Source: JANXQG01 sp963719885
GTDB lineage: Bacteria > Planctomycetota > Planctomycetia > Pirellulales > Thermoguttaceae
DNA length: 64,000 nucleotides
Reading direction: 5' to 3'
Assembly: GCA_963719885.1 (NCBI GenBank)
Contig: CAVRDP010000018.1
Coordinates: 310,001-374,000, forward strand
The stretch's first letter is position 1, and the number at the start of each line of letters is the position of its first letter. The position numbers and the translations under genes are program-made. Positions 40,636 to 50,562 of the stretch are shown in pieces. The notes beneath the pieces are model-generated. The model saw only the letters and a program-made list of their open reading frames with translations, searched no databases and had not been told where the DNA came from.

Positions 40636-41685
40636 TTAGCTCTTACCCTCCGAGATAGCTATTCGATGCAACTCGCCATAGGCCGCCAGCATCGACTCCA
40701 GTTCCGCCACAATCTCCCGACGCAAGCCCGCGGGCTCCAATACGACCGCGTTTGCGCCGAAACTCAAGATCCAAGTCTTGATCTCCGTCGTGTCGTCCAG
40801 GCAGAACTCGGCCAAGAGGCTGCCGTCGCGCTCTTTCACGAGCTTCTGGCTGCCATGCCACTGCGACTCTTGCACGTAACGCGCAACCGCCGGCGAAAAA
40901 CGGACCCGAATGCGAACTTCCGCCTCGCCCTCCGTATGGTAAATGCCAAACGAGCCGGCAAGGTGTTTTTCCAGATCGAACCCGTCGGGCCGCTGGAAGC
41001 GGAATTCCTCGACGGCGGCCGCCTCGATGCGATCCATCTTCCAGTGGCAAACCTGCTCCCGCTGTGGCGTAGGCAGCTTGCCTGCGGACTGCGGATTGTG
41101 GCCGACCAGGTACAGCGAGCCGCGATGATAGGCCAGCCCGTAGGGATAAACGTCGTAGGTCACCGGCTCGGTCGCCCGCATCGATTGGTAGGTGATGAAC
41201 ACGGCGCGGCAGTCCTCGATGCCGAGCATGAGCTGCTCGATGACCTGGGCCTTGGCGGAATAGTCGTGCCGGCCCAGCGCGGTCTGACGGAAGACGCCGG
41301 CGAACCGGTCGACGTACCGCAGCGCCGTCTCGCCCAGGCAAGCGCGAATCTTCTTCAAACCGCGCTGCGCGGCATCCCAAAAGGGCGTGCCTGCCAGCGG
41401 TTCGAGCAGGTGCCGGCCAAGATAGAAGGCCAAGGCCTCGTCAAACGCAAAGGTCATGCCCGGCGTGAATTTGCCGGCGTCCAAGTGCCACTTCTTCCGC
41501 CCAAACTCGCCGCACGTCTCGACCACCGGGAACCCGGCCGTGAGGAAGGTCTCCAGATCGCGGCGGATCGTCTTCTCGCAGACGCCCATCTCCGCGGCCA
41601 ACTCCTTGAGCGTAAGGCCCAGCCGCCGCGCCGAAAGGGTTTTCAGCAAAAGCCATTGTCGCAACAGAGCCCTCTGGTCGGCCAT
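40636..41685 (-). CDS. WYL-domain transcriptional regulator
   Basis: This 349-residue protein has an N-terminal winged helix (LTLKELAAEMGVCEKTIRRD, residues about 24-43) and a WYL ligand-binding domain with FITYQSM, VYPYGLAYHRGSLYLVGHN and a C-terminal WCX-like part (EAEVRIRVRFSPAVARYVQE). WYL regulators commonly control CRISPR-cas operons by binding nucleic acid or nucleotide ligands. It follows cas2 by 13 bp and precedes the type III operon. Met at 41685 places the HTH normally. A truncated near-identical copy lies at 55149-55962. Confidence 0.93.
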   Translation of the reverse strand: MADQRALLRQWLLLKTLSARRLGLTLKELAAEMGVCEKTIRRDLETFLTAGFPVVETCGEFGRKKWHLDAGKFTPGMTFAFDEALAFYLGRHLLEPLAGTPFWDAAQRGLKKIRACLGETALRYVDRFAGVFRQTALGRHDYSAKAQVIEQLMLGIEDCRAVFITYQSMRATEPVTYDVYPYGLAYHRGSLYLVGHNPQSAGKLPTPQREQVCHWKMDRIEAAAVEEFRFQRPDGFDLEKHLAGSFGIYHTEGEAEVRIRVRFSPAVARYVQESQWHGSQKLVKERDGSLLAEFCLDDTTEIKTWILSFGANAVVLEPAGLRREIVAELESMLAAYGELHRIAISEGKS

Positions 41686-41698
41686 CACGAAGCTCCCT

Positions 41699-41992
41699 TT
41701 ACACAATCACCGCCACACGGCGCGGCAGTTCCACACGCGGGTCGCCCCAAAACTCGATGCACTCGTCGCCGCGGGCACCCGCCGGGCCAAGATCGATCAA
41801 CATCACACGATCCTTGTCCCAATTCAGAATGTCCCAAAGGGCCTCCTTCATCCGCTGCTTCTCCGTCACCGACAACTCGCAGCGGAATACCGAGTACTGC
41901 AACGGATCGCCAAACCCGCACATCTTCTTATAGGTCTTTCGCAGCCGCTTGTCGTCGGCCACGTCGTAACACAACAGATAAACATTGCGCAT
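41699..41992 (-). CDS. cas2: Cas2
   Basis: This 97-residue ferredoxin-fold protein has the standard opening MRNVYLLCYDVADDKRLRKT (conserved Asp at the end of the first strand) and YSVFRCELSVTEKQRMKEAL. Cas2 dimers bridge two Cas1 dimers during spacer integration. It lies 9 bp after the cas4-cas1 fusion and is of normal length. Confidence 0.97.
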   Translation of the reverse strand: MRNVYLLCYDVADDKRLRKTYKKMCGFGDPLQYSVFRCELSVTEKQRMKEALWDILNWDKDRVMLIDLGPAGARGDECIEFWGDPRVELPRRVAVIV

Positions 41993-42001
41993 GGCGGCCT
42001 C

Positions 42002-44074
42002 CTAACGGGTGCAAAAGTTCGGATACTCGCCAATCTCGCCCAGGAGCACGCGCCCCAGCAGTCGGGCTTGCACTTCCAACACGCGGCGATAGCTGATCCG
42101 GTAGCCGAATATCGGGTGCGTCACCTCGCTGTCCATCCGCCGCTCGAAGGCGGCGATCACCGCCCGGCGGCCGGCGTCCGTGAGGGCCACCGCCCCCGCC
42201 CGGCGAATGAAGCTGGCGGCCGTGACCTCGCCGTTGTTGACTAGCATCAAGACGGTCGAATCGGCAATCAGCGGCCGGAATTCCTCGGTCAAATCCAGGG
42301 CCAGCGATGGCCGGCCATAACGCGGACGATGATAAAAGCCCAAGAGCGGATCGAAGCCCGCGGCGTATAGGGCCAGCGTCCACTCCTTGACCAGCAAGGC
42401 GTAGACGAACGAGAGCAGGGCGTTCACTGGATCGCGCGGCGGCCGGCGATTGCGGCCTTCGATGTTGAACGGCTCGCCGCCCTTGAGCAGCCGGGCGAAG
42501 CCCGCAAAATACTCCTTGGCCGCCATGCCCTCGAGGCCCAGCAGGCTGCCCGCGTCGGCCGCCGCCTCGGCCTTGCGGGCCAGATCGTCGAGTTTCCTGA
42601 GAATCAACGCCTTGCCAGAAGCGGCGGGGAGCGGGATGAAGGAAGGATGAGGGATGAGGGATGAGAGATCAGGGATGAAGGATGAGGGATGAACCGCGGC
42701 TTGATCCGGCTGCTCCGTCGCGCCATCTCCGTGTCCCCCCGTCTCCGCGTCTTCTTCCAGGTTCCGCCGCAGGAGCGTGCGGCAGTTCTTGATCTTGCCC
42801 AGCACGAACTGCCGGGCGAGGGCCAGCGAGCGGCCCGGATCGGCGGCCGCGGCGAATTGCGCGATCCGCAGCTCGACGTTTTTGTGGATCATGCCGACCG
42901 TCATGGCGTTGAACCAGCCGCCGTAGGAGAAGTGGCACAAGGGGATTCCGGCCGACGCCAATTCGCGGACGGCCTGGGCCGTGACCTGCACGTTGCCGAA
43001 GATGGAGACTTGCGAGGTGTCGATCATCTTGACCTTCTGCAAGGTCGTCTGCCGCGACTTGACCGTCAGCTCGTCGCCGCTCTTGCCCAGCGTGGTCCCC
43101 TGGTCCTTGACGTACAGCGGCAGGGCGTCGTCGCGGGCCGGCATCAGCCGGCGGACGGCAGGAGCAGGGAGCGGGGAGCAGGGAGCAAGAAGCCCGTCCG
43201 TCTGAAGAACGTCGGGCTCGTCCTCGCTTACGCTTCGGGTTGGCGTGGCCAGCCGCTGATCTCTGAGCTGCAGGAGGTGGGTTTCGTCGGGCAGGCAGAT
43301 GCCCACCAGCGAGCAGCGGGGGCATTTCGGGCTATCGACCAAGGGCGGCGGCAGGATGCGTCGCGCGGCGGTGGCGCGGAGTTCCCGCAGCAGTTCGCGG
43401 GTGCGGTCCACGAGCGGCTCGTCGAAGGGGATGGAGACACGTTTGCGGGAATCGACGTAATACAGGATGCCGCCTTCGCAGAGGTAGCCGTTCTCGCGCA
43501 AAATGAGTCCTTGGGCGCAGAGCTGGACTTGCTCCGGTTCCCAGGCCTGGCCAGGCACGTCCGGCACGTGGCCGTGTTTGTAATCGACGGGGATAGCGAC
43601 GCCGGCCTGGAGATCGACGAGGTCCAGTTTGGCGATCAGGCCCTCGCCGGGCGCCGAGAGCATGAGCGAGCGGGAGTGGATGGTGTCGGGGTAGGGAGCG
43701 GGGAGCTCGGAGCTAGGAGCTGGGTGGCATGCCTTCACGCCGGGCACCACGTCGGGCACCATGTACTCATGGTCGTGGTCGGCGGGTAGGCATGTTGGGA
43801 GCGGGGAGTCGCTCTTCTCCGTGTCGCCCCCTCTCCGCGTCTCCGCGTCCGCTTTCTTCTCCGCGTCCGGTTCCGGCGTCTCTTGCCGGTCGGGCCGATC
43901 GACGCGGCGGTGGCCGAAGCGGCCTTCGAGGGTATCGAGGCTGTCGGCGAATTCGCCTTGGACCCATTCCAGGTAGGCCAGGCGGGGACAATAGGAGAAC
44001 TCGTTGAGCATCCGTGCCGGGATCAGTTCAGGAACGTCTTGGACCTGAGGGGTTTCTTCGCAAAGCGTGCTCAT
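42002..44074 (-). CDS. cas4-cas1: Cas4-Cas1 fusion with low-complexity insertions
   Basis: This 690-residue adaptation protein joins a Cas4 nuclease (residues 1 to about 290) to Cas1. Cas4 shows the iron-sulphur cysteines SYCPRLAYLEW and CPRCSLVGICLPDE and the nuclease core VDYKHG. Cas1 shows LEGMAAKEYF (Glu), GFYHRPRYG (His) and LALDLTEEFRPLIAD (Asp), the metal-site triad. Fusion of this kind is typical of type I-G (I-U) loci. Cas4 trims prespacers and selects the PAM end; Cas1 integrates them. Unusual in-frame inserts made of dispersed repeats interrupt loops at residues about 58-135, 280-315 and 445-480. The frame stays open throughout. Confidence 0.95.
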   Translation of the reverse strand: MSTLCEETPQVQDVPELIPARMLNEFSYCPRLAYLEWVQGEFADSLDTLEGRFGHRRVDRPDRQETPEPDAEKKADAETRRGGDTEKSDSPLPTCLPADHDHEYMVPDVVPGVKACHPAPSSELPAPYPDTIHSRSLMLSAPGEGLIAKLDLVDLQAGVAIPVDYKHGHVPDVPGQAWEPEQVQLCAQGLILRENGYLCEGGILYYVDSRKRVSIPFDEPLVDRTRELLRELRATAARRILPPPLVDSPKCPRCSLVGICLPDETHLLQLRDQRLATPTRSVSEDEPDVLQTDGLLAPCSPLPAPAVRRLMPARDDALPLYVKDQGTTLGKSGDELTVKSRQTTLQKVKMIDTSQVSIFGNVQVTAQAVRELASAGIPLCHFSYGGWFNAMTVGMIHKNVELRIAQFAAAADPGRSLALARQFVLGKIKNCRTLLRRNLEEDAETGGHGDGATEQPDQAAVHPSSFIPDLSSLIPHPSFIPLPAASGKALILRKLDDLARKAEAAADAGSLLGLEGMAAKEYFAGFARLLKGGEPFNIEGRNRRPPRDPVNALLSFVYALLVKEWTLALYAAGFDPLLGFYHRPRYGRPSLALDLTEEFRPLIADSTVLMLVNNGEVTAASFIRRAGAVALTDAGRRAVIAAFERRMDSEVTHPIFGYRISYRRVLEVQARLLGRVLLGEIGEYPNFCTR
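43754..43773 (-). repeat. Dispersed ACCATG hairpin repeat, copy 2 (inside cas4-cas1)
   Basis: It is identical on the minus strand to the gckA copy (ACCATGAGTACATGGTGCCC) and is translated in frame as part of EYMVPDVVPG in the Cas4 insert. A degenerate second half (GTGGTGCCCGG) follows, as in the copy at 60024. Confidence 0.8.
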
Positions 44075-44111
44075 ACAGGATCTCTCTGGGGAGTAGGACA
44101 GGTTGGCAACC

Positions 44112-44134
44112 GGTAGGATAGGTTTTCAACCTGT
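44112..44134 (+). repeat. 23-bp repeat, inverted copy at 56037-56059
   Basis: The sequence GGTAGGATAGGTTTTCAACC plus TGT occurs here and as an exact reverse complement at 56037-56059, where it abuts the truncated WYL copy. Both have GGTTGGCAACCGGTA-like sequence beside them, so the full repeat is larger. Confidence 0.8.
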
Positions 44135-44204
44135 CGGCAAGGTGTTTATCGGTGCGACCTCCGTGCAAAACGCTTCCTGGGATGTCGAACGAGAAACGCC
44201 CCCA

Positions 44205-44298
44205 CCGACCCCGTGTCGGTGGAGCGGCCTTCCGCCACCTCCGACCCTGCGTCGGTGGAGCGGCCTTCCGCCACCTCCGACCCTGCGTCGGTGGAGCG
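44205..44298. repeat. 36-bp tandem repeat, about 2.6 units
   Basis: Units start at 44205, 44241 and 44277 with CCGACCC(T/C)GYGTCGG, itself a small hairpin, followed by TGGAGCGGCCTTCCGCCACC. The third unit diverges after TGGAGCG and runs into the large palindrome. A related single unit is at about 45645-45690. Confidence 0.8.
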
Positions 44299-44456
44299 AT
44301 GACTGACAGGCTAAGACGCGGCCTCTAAACCCGTGTCGCACTCCCCGCCCTGTCGCCCGGCCCGGAGGGCCGGGCGACAGGGCGGGGAGTGCGAAGGACT
44401 CTTGGGTCCGACACTTTAGCTTGTCAGTCACGGTTCCACCGACGCGGGGTCGGTGG
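44277..44456. repeat. Long palindromic element with 28-bp perfect core
   Basis: Arms 44336-44363 and 44367-44394 pair perfectly over 28 bp around a 3-nt loop (GGA). The flanks continue as an imperfect inverted repeat out to CGACCCTGCGTCGGTGG (left) and CCACCGACGCGGGGTCGG (right), about 90 bp per arm. It carries no gene. It lies upstream of cas4-cas1 and could stop or attenuate transcription arriving from the cas3-side genes, or be a MITE-like element. Confidence 0.8.
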
Positions 44457-44579
44457 GGACAGATCGCGCGGCCGGCGGCGGGGCGAGGGCCGATCCCAAG
44501 CCCCACCGCCGGCACGCGAACAACGCGCCGGGGCTATTCAATCGTTTTGGATAAATTGTCAAAGAGCTTCCGGCCGTTT

Positions 44580-45606
44580 TCACCGTGCCGGTGTGGCGGC
44601 CTTATTCTGCCGTAACGAGCAGGGCGGAACGATCCTCTGCGAAGACCGTTGTCGCCGTGCCGGTTTGGCGGCCTTATTCTCCCGTGCGGCCCGCCGGGTC
44701 TGCAAGCGGCCGGCCAACGCGCACAGCTCGGCCATGGTCCGCGTCGGTTCCGCCAATGGCCAGGCATAGTGAACTTCGTTGCGAATGCGGATCACGGTTT
44801 TACGCATGGCGCCGGCCCAATCGCTGAGGAACGTTTGCACCACATTGCGCAGCTCCTTGGGCGACTGGCGCAAGCCACTTCTCGATTTTGTCACGGTCGT
44901 TCGGTTCGGCGATTGCCGGTGATCGCCGGGCCGCCGCCGCGATCAGGCCCGGCTGGATCCCGTAGAATTTCGCCATGGCATCGAGCACGCCGTTCTCGTT
45001 GCCGAGTCCTGCCGGAACGGGGGGTTCCAGCGCCTCCTCGTCGTGGTTGCAGGCCAGCCAGGCGACATACAGCGGCCGCAGGTCGCCGGCGACGAGCATG
45101 TCGCCGGCCCCCGCGAGTTGGTACAGCATGGGGACGCTCGGGTCGATCGTGTCTATGGCGGAGCGGTCCCCGGCTGGCGCGCTGATTTCCAGGATGCCGC
45201 CCCGCTTCCCCTCGCCCACCTGCCGTACCCGGCGGGATGGGAGAGGGGCAGGGGGTGAGGGCGCGTTTGGCTTCCCTTTTCCCTCTGGCCGAGCGGCGGG
45301 GGCTGAGGGGTCTTCGTGCCACGTGACGCCGCGATCGGGCTGGAACGTCGCGAGCCGTTTCGGGCCGCAGGGCAAGCCGGCAGGCAGGCGGAGCATCAGC
45401 CGGCGGGCGCCCGATGCGGCGAAGTGCATGTACGCGCAGTAGCCCCGCCGCAGCATTTCCAGGGTCTTGCCGCGGAAGTCGCCATGGTCGATGAAGTCCC
45501 AGTCGTTGATCTGTGCGCGGCTGGACTGTTTCCGCATGTAGGCAAGTTGTTTTTCGTCCAGCGGCTGAAGGGAGGTCATGAAGTGCGTGTATTGGCGTTC
45601 GCTCAT
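44580..45606 (-). pseudogene. Unknown protein between adaptation and interference genes, one frameshift
   Basis: The first part starts MSERQYTHFMTSLQPLDEKQ and includes NDWDFIDHGDFRGKTLEMLR, ARRLMLRLPAGLP and PLYVAWLACNHDEEALEPPVP. After an indel near 44885 it continues RQSPKELRNVVQTFLSDWAG and ends in a basic, repeat-derived tail (ENKAAKPARRQRS, RQNKAATPAR). I have seen similar unknown proteins in planctomycetes and actinobacteria outside CRISPR loci, so it is probably a passenger and not a Cas protein. A proline-rich insert near residue 115 derives from dispersed repeat DNA. No domain function can be given. Confidence 0.55.
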
Positions 45607-45680
45607 GTCAGGTGCTCCAGGTTTTCAGGTTTCAAAAACGCCCCCGCCGACCCCGCGTCGGCGGAGCGATGACTGGCGAG

Positions 45681-46419
45681 CTAGGACTCCTCGGGGACGA
45701 ACTGCCCCAATCCGAAGTGACAGGAATGTCCGATCGCGACAGGCCCACAGATTGGTTGGTCGACGTGAAACCTGGCACGGTATCCATCGCGTCGAATCGC
45801 ATTACCACTCCGATCACGATTGCCAGTTGCAGACGCGCGGACGTGACATTCACACCACGACGCCAAGCTTATTTCCGTTAACGAACATGTGGGCACCCTT
45901 GTCTTGACCTCTGAATCTAACTGTCGCTCGGGCGTCAAATGGTGTTTGCCATGGGTACCCCAGAACCGGCGTATTGGAACGTAAGGAGTAGCGCTCACCC
46001 ATCGACATGCAACTCGATTCCAGGACTGATCATCGAGATCAATCAGTTCCAGTCTCAATGTTGTACTTGGTCCGTTCCAGCGTATTGCCTTCACGACGTG
46101 AAACGTGGCGAGTTCCTCCTCACTAAATCGACAATATGGACTTACCACAATGATTCCGCCGAGCGTCACGTCGTTCGTTGGCTGCGGCAGGTAGTACGCA
46201 TGACGATGTTGCGTGTCGGCGCTTCCGTTCGGAAGGTGGCCGGAAAGGAGAAACGACTCCTTGCTCCCAGTAGTAGCATGAAAGGCGGACAACGCCGCGG
46301 CGCGAAACGCTTCGGCCACACGCACAATCGCACACAAGGGGGGACGCACCGGCAAAAGCGTATCGCACAATTTGGCCCGTGGGTTCCTGCATTTCCGTCG
46401 GCGGCTTGATGAGGGTCAT
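45681..46419 (-). pseudogene. Second Cas6-like protein (Csb2 C-terminal type), one frameshift
   Basis: It starts MTLIKPPTEMQEPTGQIVRY at 46419, overlapping the cas3 stop (ATGA). After an indel near 46340 it continues CAIVRVAEAFRAAALSAFHA, HRHAYYLPQPTND, WVSATPYVPIRRFWG and ends GHSCHFGLGQFVPEES. It shares the HRHA, WVSATP and C-terminal HFGxG motifs with the protein at 31136-31913, so the two are paralogues. Its place at the end of cas8b-7-5-3 is the usual cas6 position, which makes crRNA processing for the type I-B complex the most likely role. Confidence 0.72.
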
Positions 46420-48754
46420 GAGCGGTGCCTCCAGCCCGTTTGGACACTGTAGTGTTGGGTTGATACTGAGAGAGGGACGTGTACGAATCCGGTCTTCGCG
46501 TCAGGTTCGCACTCAAGGGAATCTCGTGCTGGGACCTCCACGACCCGTTGCCCAACCTGATTTCGCAGGGAACGCAGCCGCTTTCGCCGAACCCTCGGGT
46601 CTCGAATTGCCAGGGCAGTATTGAGTTCGGCCCATACGTACGAGTCGGAATCGTCCGTCTCGACGAAATGGGGAACGCGCGCGAACTGCTCGTCGATCAA
46701 TTGAACTCGCTTTGCCTCACGATCCCGGTCATGCCCCTCACCGCGGAGTGCCGCGAATTCCAGCATCCGGACAGCCTGGAAGATCTTGCTTGCGCGGTCG
46801 TGGCTGATGCGAGAATCCAGTTCCTTGAAATATCGCTGAACGAAGGCCCTAAGTTGCGGCTCGGCAACCACGGTCGAGCCGGCGGCGTGCGTGACACGCT
46901 TCAGCATCTCGCGAGCAAGGCCCATATGAACCTGACCGTAGATGACCGTGCCAGAGTTCCCGGCCACATCGACGACGTAAACCGTTCCGCGGCGTCCCGT
47001 TCCATGTCGATTGCAACGGCCGGCAGCTTGGACAACTGCGTCAAGCGGAGCCACGCGCACGGAACACAAAGTCAAATGACAGATCTACCCCGGCCTCTAC
47101 GACTTGGGTCGCAACCAAGATGCAGTTTGTTTCGCACGCTCGGATTTGGGCAAGGATAGCCTGCCGGTCCTTCGGTCGGAGGTTTGTGGAGAGGTGAAAG
47201 AGGCGGTGACCAAGAATGTCGGAACCGGTCGCGAGCAACTCATGTAGGTCCAACGCCTCTTTGACCGTGTTTAGGACCGCGAGACACAACGCGCAACTTG
47301 AGGACGAGACCGCCCCGGCGACACGTTGTTGCAACTCTGGCAGGCTCAACGGATTCCCGATGTCGATTCTCAGATCGTACCGGTCGAAGGAACGGCGTAT
47401 TGCCTCCGGGAACTGGCCAGGGCCGATCTCTGTGCTGCTGCCTTCGCTGAACAAGGCGGGCTGCGTTGCGGTCACCAAAAGGACGTCGGTGCCAAACTTC
47501 CGGCTCAGCGACTCGATTGCGGTCCGCAGAACCGGCCACAGTTCGGCGCGAAAAGCCTGGACCTCGTCCAAGATAAGAATAGAGCCCGCAAGCTGGTTAA
47601 GCCTGCGCGCATCGGCACATGTCCCGTGAAATAATGCGTTTACCACCTGCACAAGGGTTGTGCATATGACGTCGGAGCGCCACCCTTCAACCCAAATGTT
47701 CGCCAGCGACTCTTCGCCGCTCTTCGCAATGTCGCCGGGCTCAGCGAGATGGTGATGAACCGAAAGCATGCTCTCATCGACAGTCTCGCAATCCCACAAC
47801 TTGCGCAACACCGCCGCGTTTTGGTCAATGATACTGGTGAACGGCAAAGCGTAAACGATCGAACGTCTCGGCATTCCGGCTTGGACTCGCGCTTCGCGGC
47901 GTTTCGCGCCCCACCCGATCGCCGCTAGCGTCTTGGCTGCGCCGGTGGGCACGGTTAAGGTCCAGAGATGGCCGGAATTGAGGTCGCCGTCCAACGCATG
48001 GGAAACAGCCGATTGATACACGAGGTCACGCGCCGCCGCAACTGCGCTATCCGCGGAAGGGCCGAAATCTCCAGCACTGCGAAACCTGGCCAGGTGTTCG
48101 GGCGAAAGCGGCGAGGACGCGTCGAAATGGCCGGGCGCGAACCCGGCGGCCAAGTCGCGATCAGCCTCGATCAGCAGCCCAAACGACCGCAACGCTGACT
48201 GCAAACGCCCCATTGCTTCCATTTCGCTACGCACGGCGGCCAACGCTGGCTTGAGCTTCACTCGCAATTCGGTGAACGCCCGCGCGTCCACGGCTGGCGG
48301 GAAAGCTCGCAGCGCGGTAGTCTCGGCGATCCACTGCTGGATGCCCCCAATGTCCATTTCGGCAAGTTGCCGATGGACCCGGTCGGCTGAACTTGGGTCG
48401 GGGATCAGTTCATCAAGGATGTCCCCGAGGTGCCCATGGTGGCGCAAAACCATGAGATACCCCATGGCCATATCGACGGATGAATGCCCCTTGTAGTCAG
48501 TGCAGCTGCCGAAGAACCTCGAACAACCAAAGCGATCCAAGTTCAGCGTGACGCTTGAGGTCTTGTGGCGGCCTTCCCCCATACAAGTGCGATTGAAAAA
48601 AGGCCGTTGCCTTGCCTAAGTCGTGGAACGACCCCGCTAACTTTAGCGTGTCATGCGTTTCCACATCCTCCGGCAACCGGCGGCAAACATCGAGCAGATG
48701 GTCCGTCAATAGTCGCCCGGGATGCGATTCACATTGCTGAAAAGCAAGTACCAT
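46416..48754 (-). pseudogene. cas3: Cas3 helicase-nuclease, two frameshifts
   Basis: Cas3 degrades target DNA after Cascade recruitment. The N-terminal HD nuclease shows DHLLDV and LAGSFHDLGKATAFFQSHL. Helicase motifs follow: LTVPTGAAKTLAAIGWG (I), ILILDEVQ (II), LLVTATQP (III), VEAGVDLSFD (V) and QAAGRCNRHG (VI). Indels near 48520 and 47055 split it over three frames; joined it is about 779 residues, normal for HD-first Cas3. It overlaps cas5 by 26 bp and the Cas6-like gene by 4 bp. Confidence 0.95.
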
Positions 48755-49448
48755 CGGAGAGCTTCCAGTACGTTTTCACGGATGCCTGGATGGGGCGGCC
48801 CGTGGTTTCAATCACGTAAGATTCGTAGCGCGTCACCTGACGATCAGGCTGCATTTCTGCCGGCATGCGTACACGTTGGTACACCCCACTTTCTGTATCC
48901 CACCGGATTTCTCCTTCAATATCATCGGAACGCACGGGTGAAACAAAGGAAAGGACGGCGGTGTCCCCGCTGAGTATCTCGGCCTCCGCAATCCGAGCGC
49001 CGCTTTCGAACCAGGCAATCATCCATGCGAGCCCAAGACACGGGGTATAGCTGGACTCTCCCTTGTTCAATGCGTTGGCCAGCTTTGGACCAAGCTCGGC
49101 GTGACTAAACATGATACGGTAGCGTGGTTGACGAACGATCTCGTACCGCATCGTTGTGTGTGGGTTCACGGCCTTTGGTCGAAATGCCGCGCTTCCCTTC
49201 GTGTCGAGGAGATTGATCGACAGGTGCGCACTGCGGAGCGGGGTCAAAACCCGCAGGCCGAAGACGGCCTCCTCGTCCCGAAACCGAGCAAGCGATTCGT
49301 TTTTCGGCAAGCCCAGTACGGCGCCAACAAGCCCGCAAAGCGCCGTCCGCGGCGGTATCGGGTAGGTCAGGGCCGTCGTGATCGCATATTGCCGCCGGAA
49401 ATGCGGGATATCCGACGCCACATCGAAAATGGTAAATTCACGACGCAT
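48729..49448 (-). CDS. cas5: Cas5 (type I-B)
   Basis: This 239-residue protein opens MRREFTIFDVASDIPHFRRQ followed by TALTYPIPPRTALCGLVGAV, the I-B (Hmari-type) Cas5 signature. Cas5 holds the crRNA 5' handle in Cascade. The start at 49448 follows the cas7 stop by 1 bp. The reading frame is intact. Confidence 0.94.
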   Translation of the reverse strand: MRREFTIFDVASDIPHFRRQYAITTALTYPIPPRTALCGLVGAVLGLPKNESLARFRDEEAVFGLRVLTPLRSAHLSINLLDTKGSAAFRPKAVNPHTTMRYEIVRQPRYRIMFSHAELGPKLANALNKGESSYTPCLGLAWMIAWFESGARIAEAEILSGDTAVLSFVSPVRSDDIEGEIRWDTESGVYQRVRMPAEMQPDRQVTRYESYVIETTGRPIQASVKTYWKLSDGTCFSAM

Positions 49449-49449
49449 T

Positions 49450-50501
49450 TCATTCAAACTCCAAGTTCTCGGCGGGAAGGCCCATGAACTCCCATTCACC
49501 TTTCTTCGTCTCGCTTGGCGTGTGCGACATCTTCAGTCGCGAGTCCCATGCAAAGCGAACGCGCTGGATTTTTTCCTTTCGGGCAACCGCGCTTGTCAAG
49601 GCCTGAGAGGTCGAGTTTGACTTGAGCGACATCGCGTATCTCTTCGTCGCGAAGTTCCTGGCTGGTGGTCTGGCTTGCGAGTTGAAGTTTAACAGTACCA
49701 TTTTCGGTCCGCACAAGACCCAAGAAGCGGTCGAGAACGTCCGATGTAGGAGTTGGCGTATGCCGCATCGTATTCCACGAGTAGCAACAACAACGGACGT
49801 TGACCGATCTTCGATCGGGTGATGAGGTTCTTGGTACCGTACCAAATCGCTTCATAGAGATGTTCGGCGTCCTCCGCAGTCAACTTCGTCGTCTTGGCCG
49901 CCTGCTGATTGACGATGCCCCAAAACGCGATGAGCGCGTAGGGTAGCACGTACTCCTCCCGAAACGTCTTCTGCTGAGCGCCCTGGCCAGAGGCGAAAGC
50001 GCCAGTCCCTTTAATAAATCTCGGTTCAACGCAATGCAGCGTCCCTCCCATCGCAAACTGAGCCGCGCCCGTCAGCGTCACGCTTGAGTCCTTTTCATTT
50101 TTCTTCGTTTTCGAAACCGGAATGGTCCCGCCAAACAGACGGACGTCGATGCACTTCTCAATGACCCCCGCCTCAATGAGATCACGTTTCTTCAGAACGT
50201 TGTCTGCCTTCTGCCTTGCGGCCTCGGAAATGGCCTTGAAAAAATCTTCAGCTCGGTCCTTGCCCTCTTGGATCGATCCGTCCTCCTTCGTGATCTCTCG
50301 ACAGAAGATCTCCTGCTCACCGTACTCGTGTAGGTAGTCGCGGATCGTTCGCTTCAGACGAACGTCTGAAACTTTGGCGACCCCCGCTTCAATGTCCATG
50401 CGGGGCCGGTTCTCGTCGTTCGGATCGCCGTTGGGGTTGGCGTCCGCAATGTCGTACACGAACAGAATCTCTGTGCGCGTTGTAATGGGGTCGGCAGTCA
50501 T
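49450..50501 (-). pseudogene. cas7: Cas7 (Csh2, type I-B backbone), two frameshifts
   Basis: The start MTADPITTRTEILFVYDIAD and ANPNGDPNDENRPRMD are diagnostic for Csh2-type Cas7. DVRLFGGTIPV and TLTGAAQFAMGG belong to the RRM core. After LLLLLVEYDAAYANSYIG the frame breaks (near 49735). The tail runs LGLVRTENGTVKLQLAS and then, after a second break near 49590, SETKKGEWEFMGLPAENLEF to the stop. Joined, it is about 350 residues. It is the crRNA backbone subunit of Cascade. Confidence 0.93.
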
Positions 50502-50562
50502 GTGGGTTTCCTTTCGTTTGCTTGGTTGCAGGTTTCTGTTGGGGCCCCGTCTTCGTTGTCTC

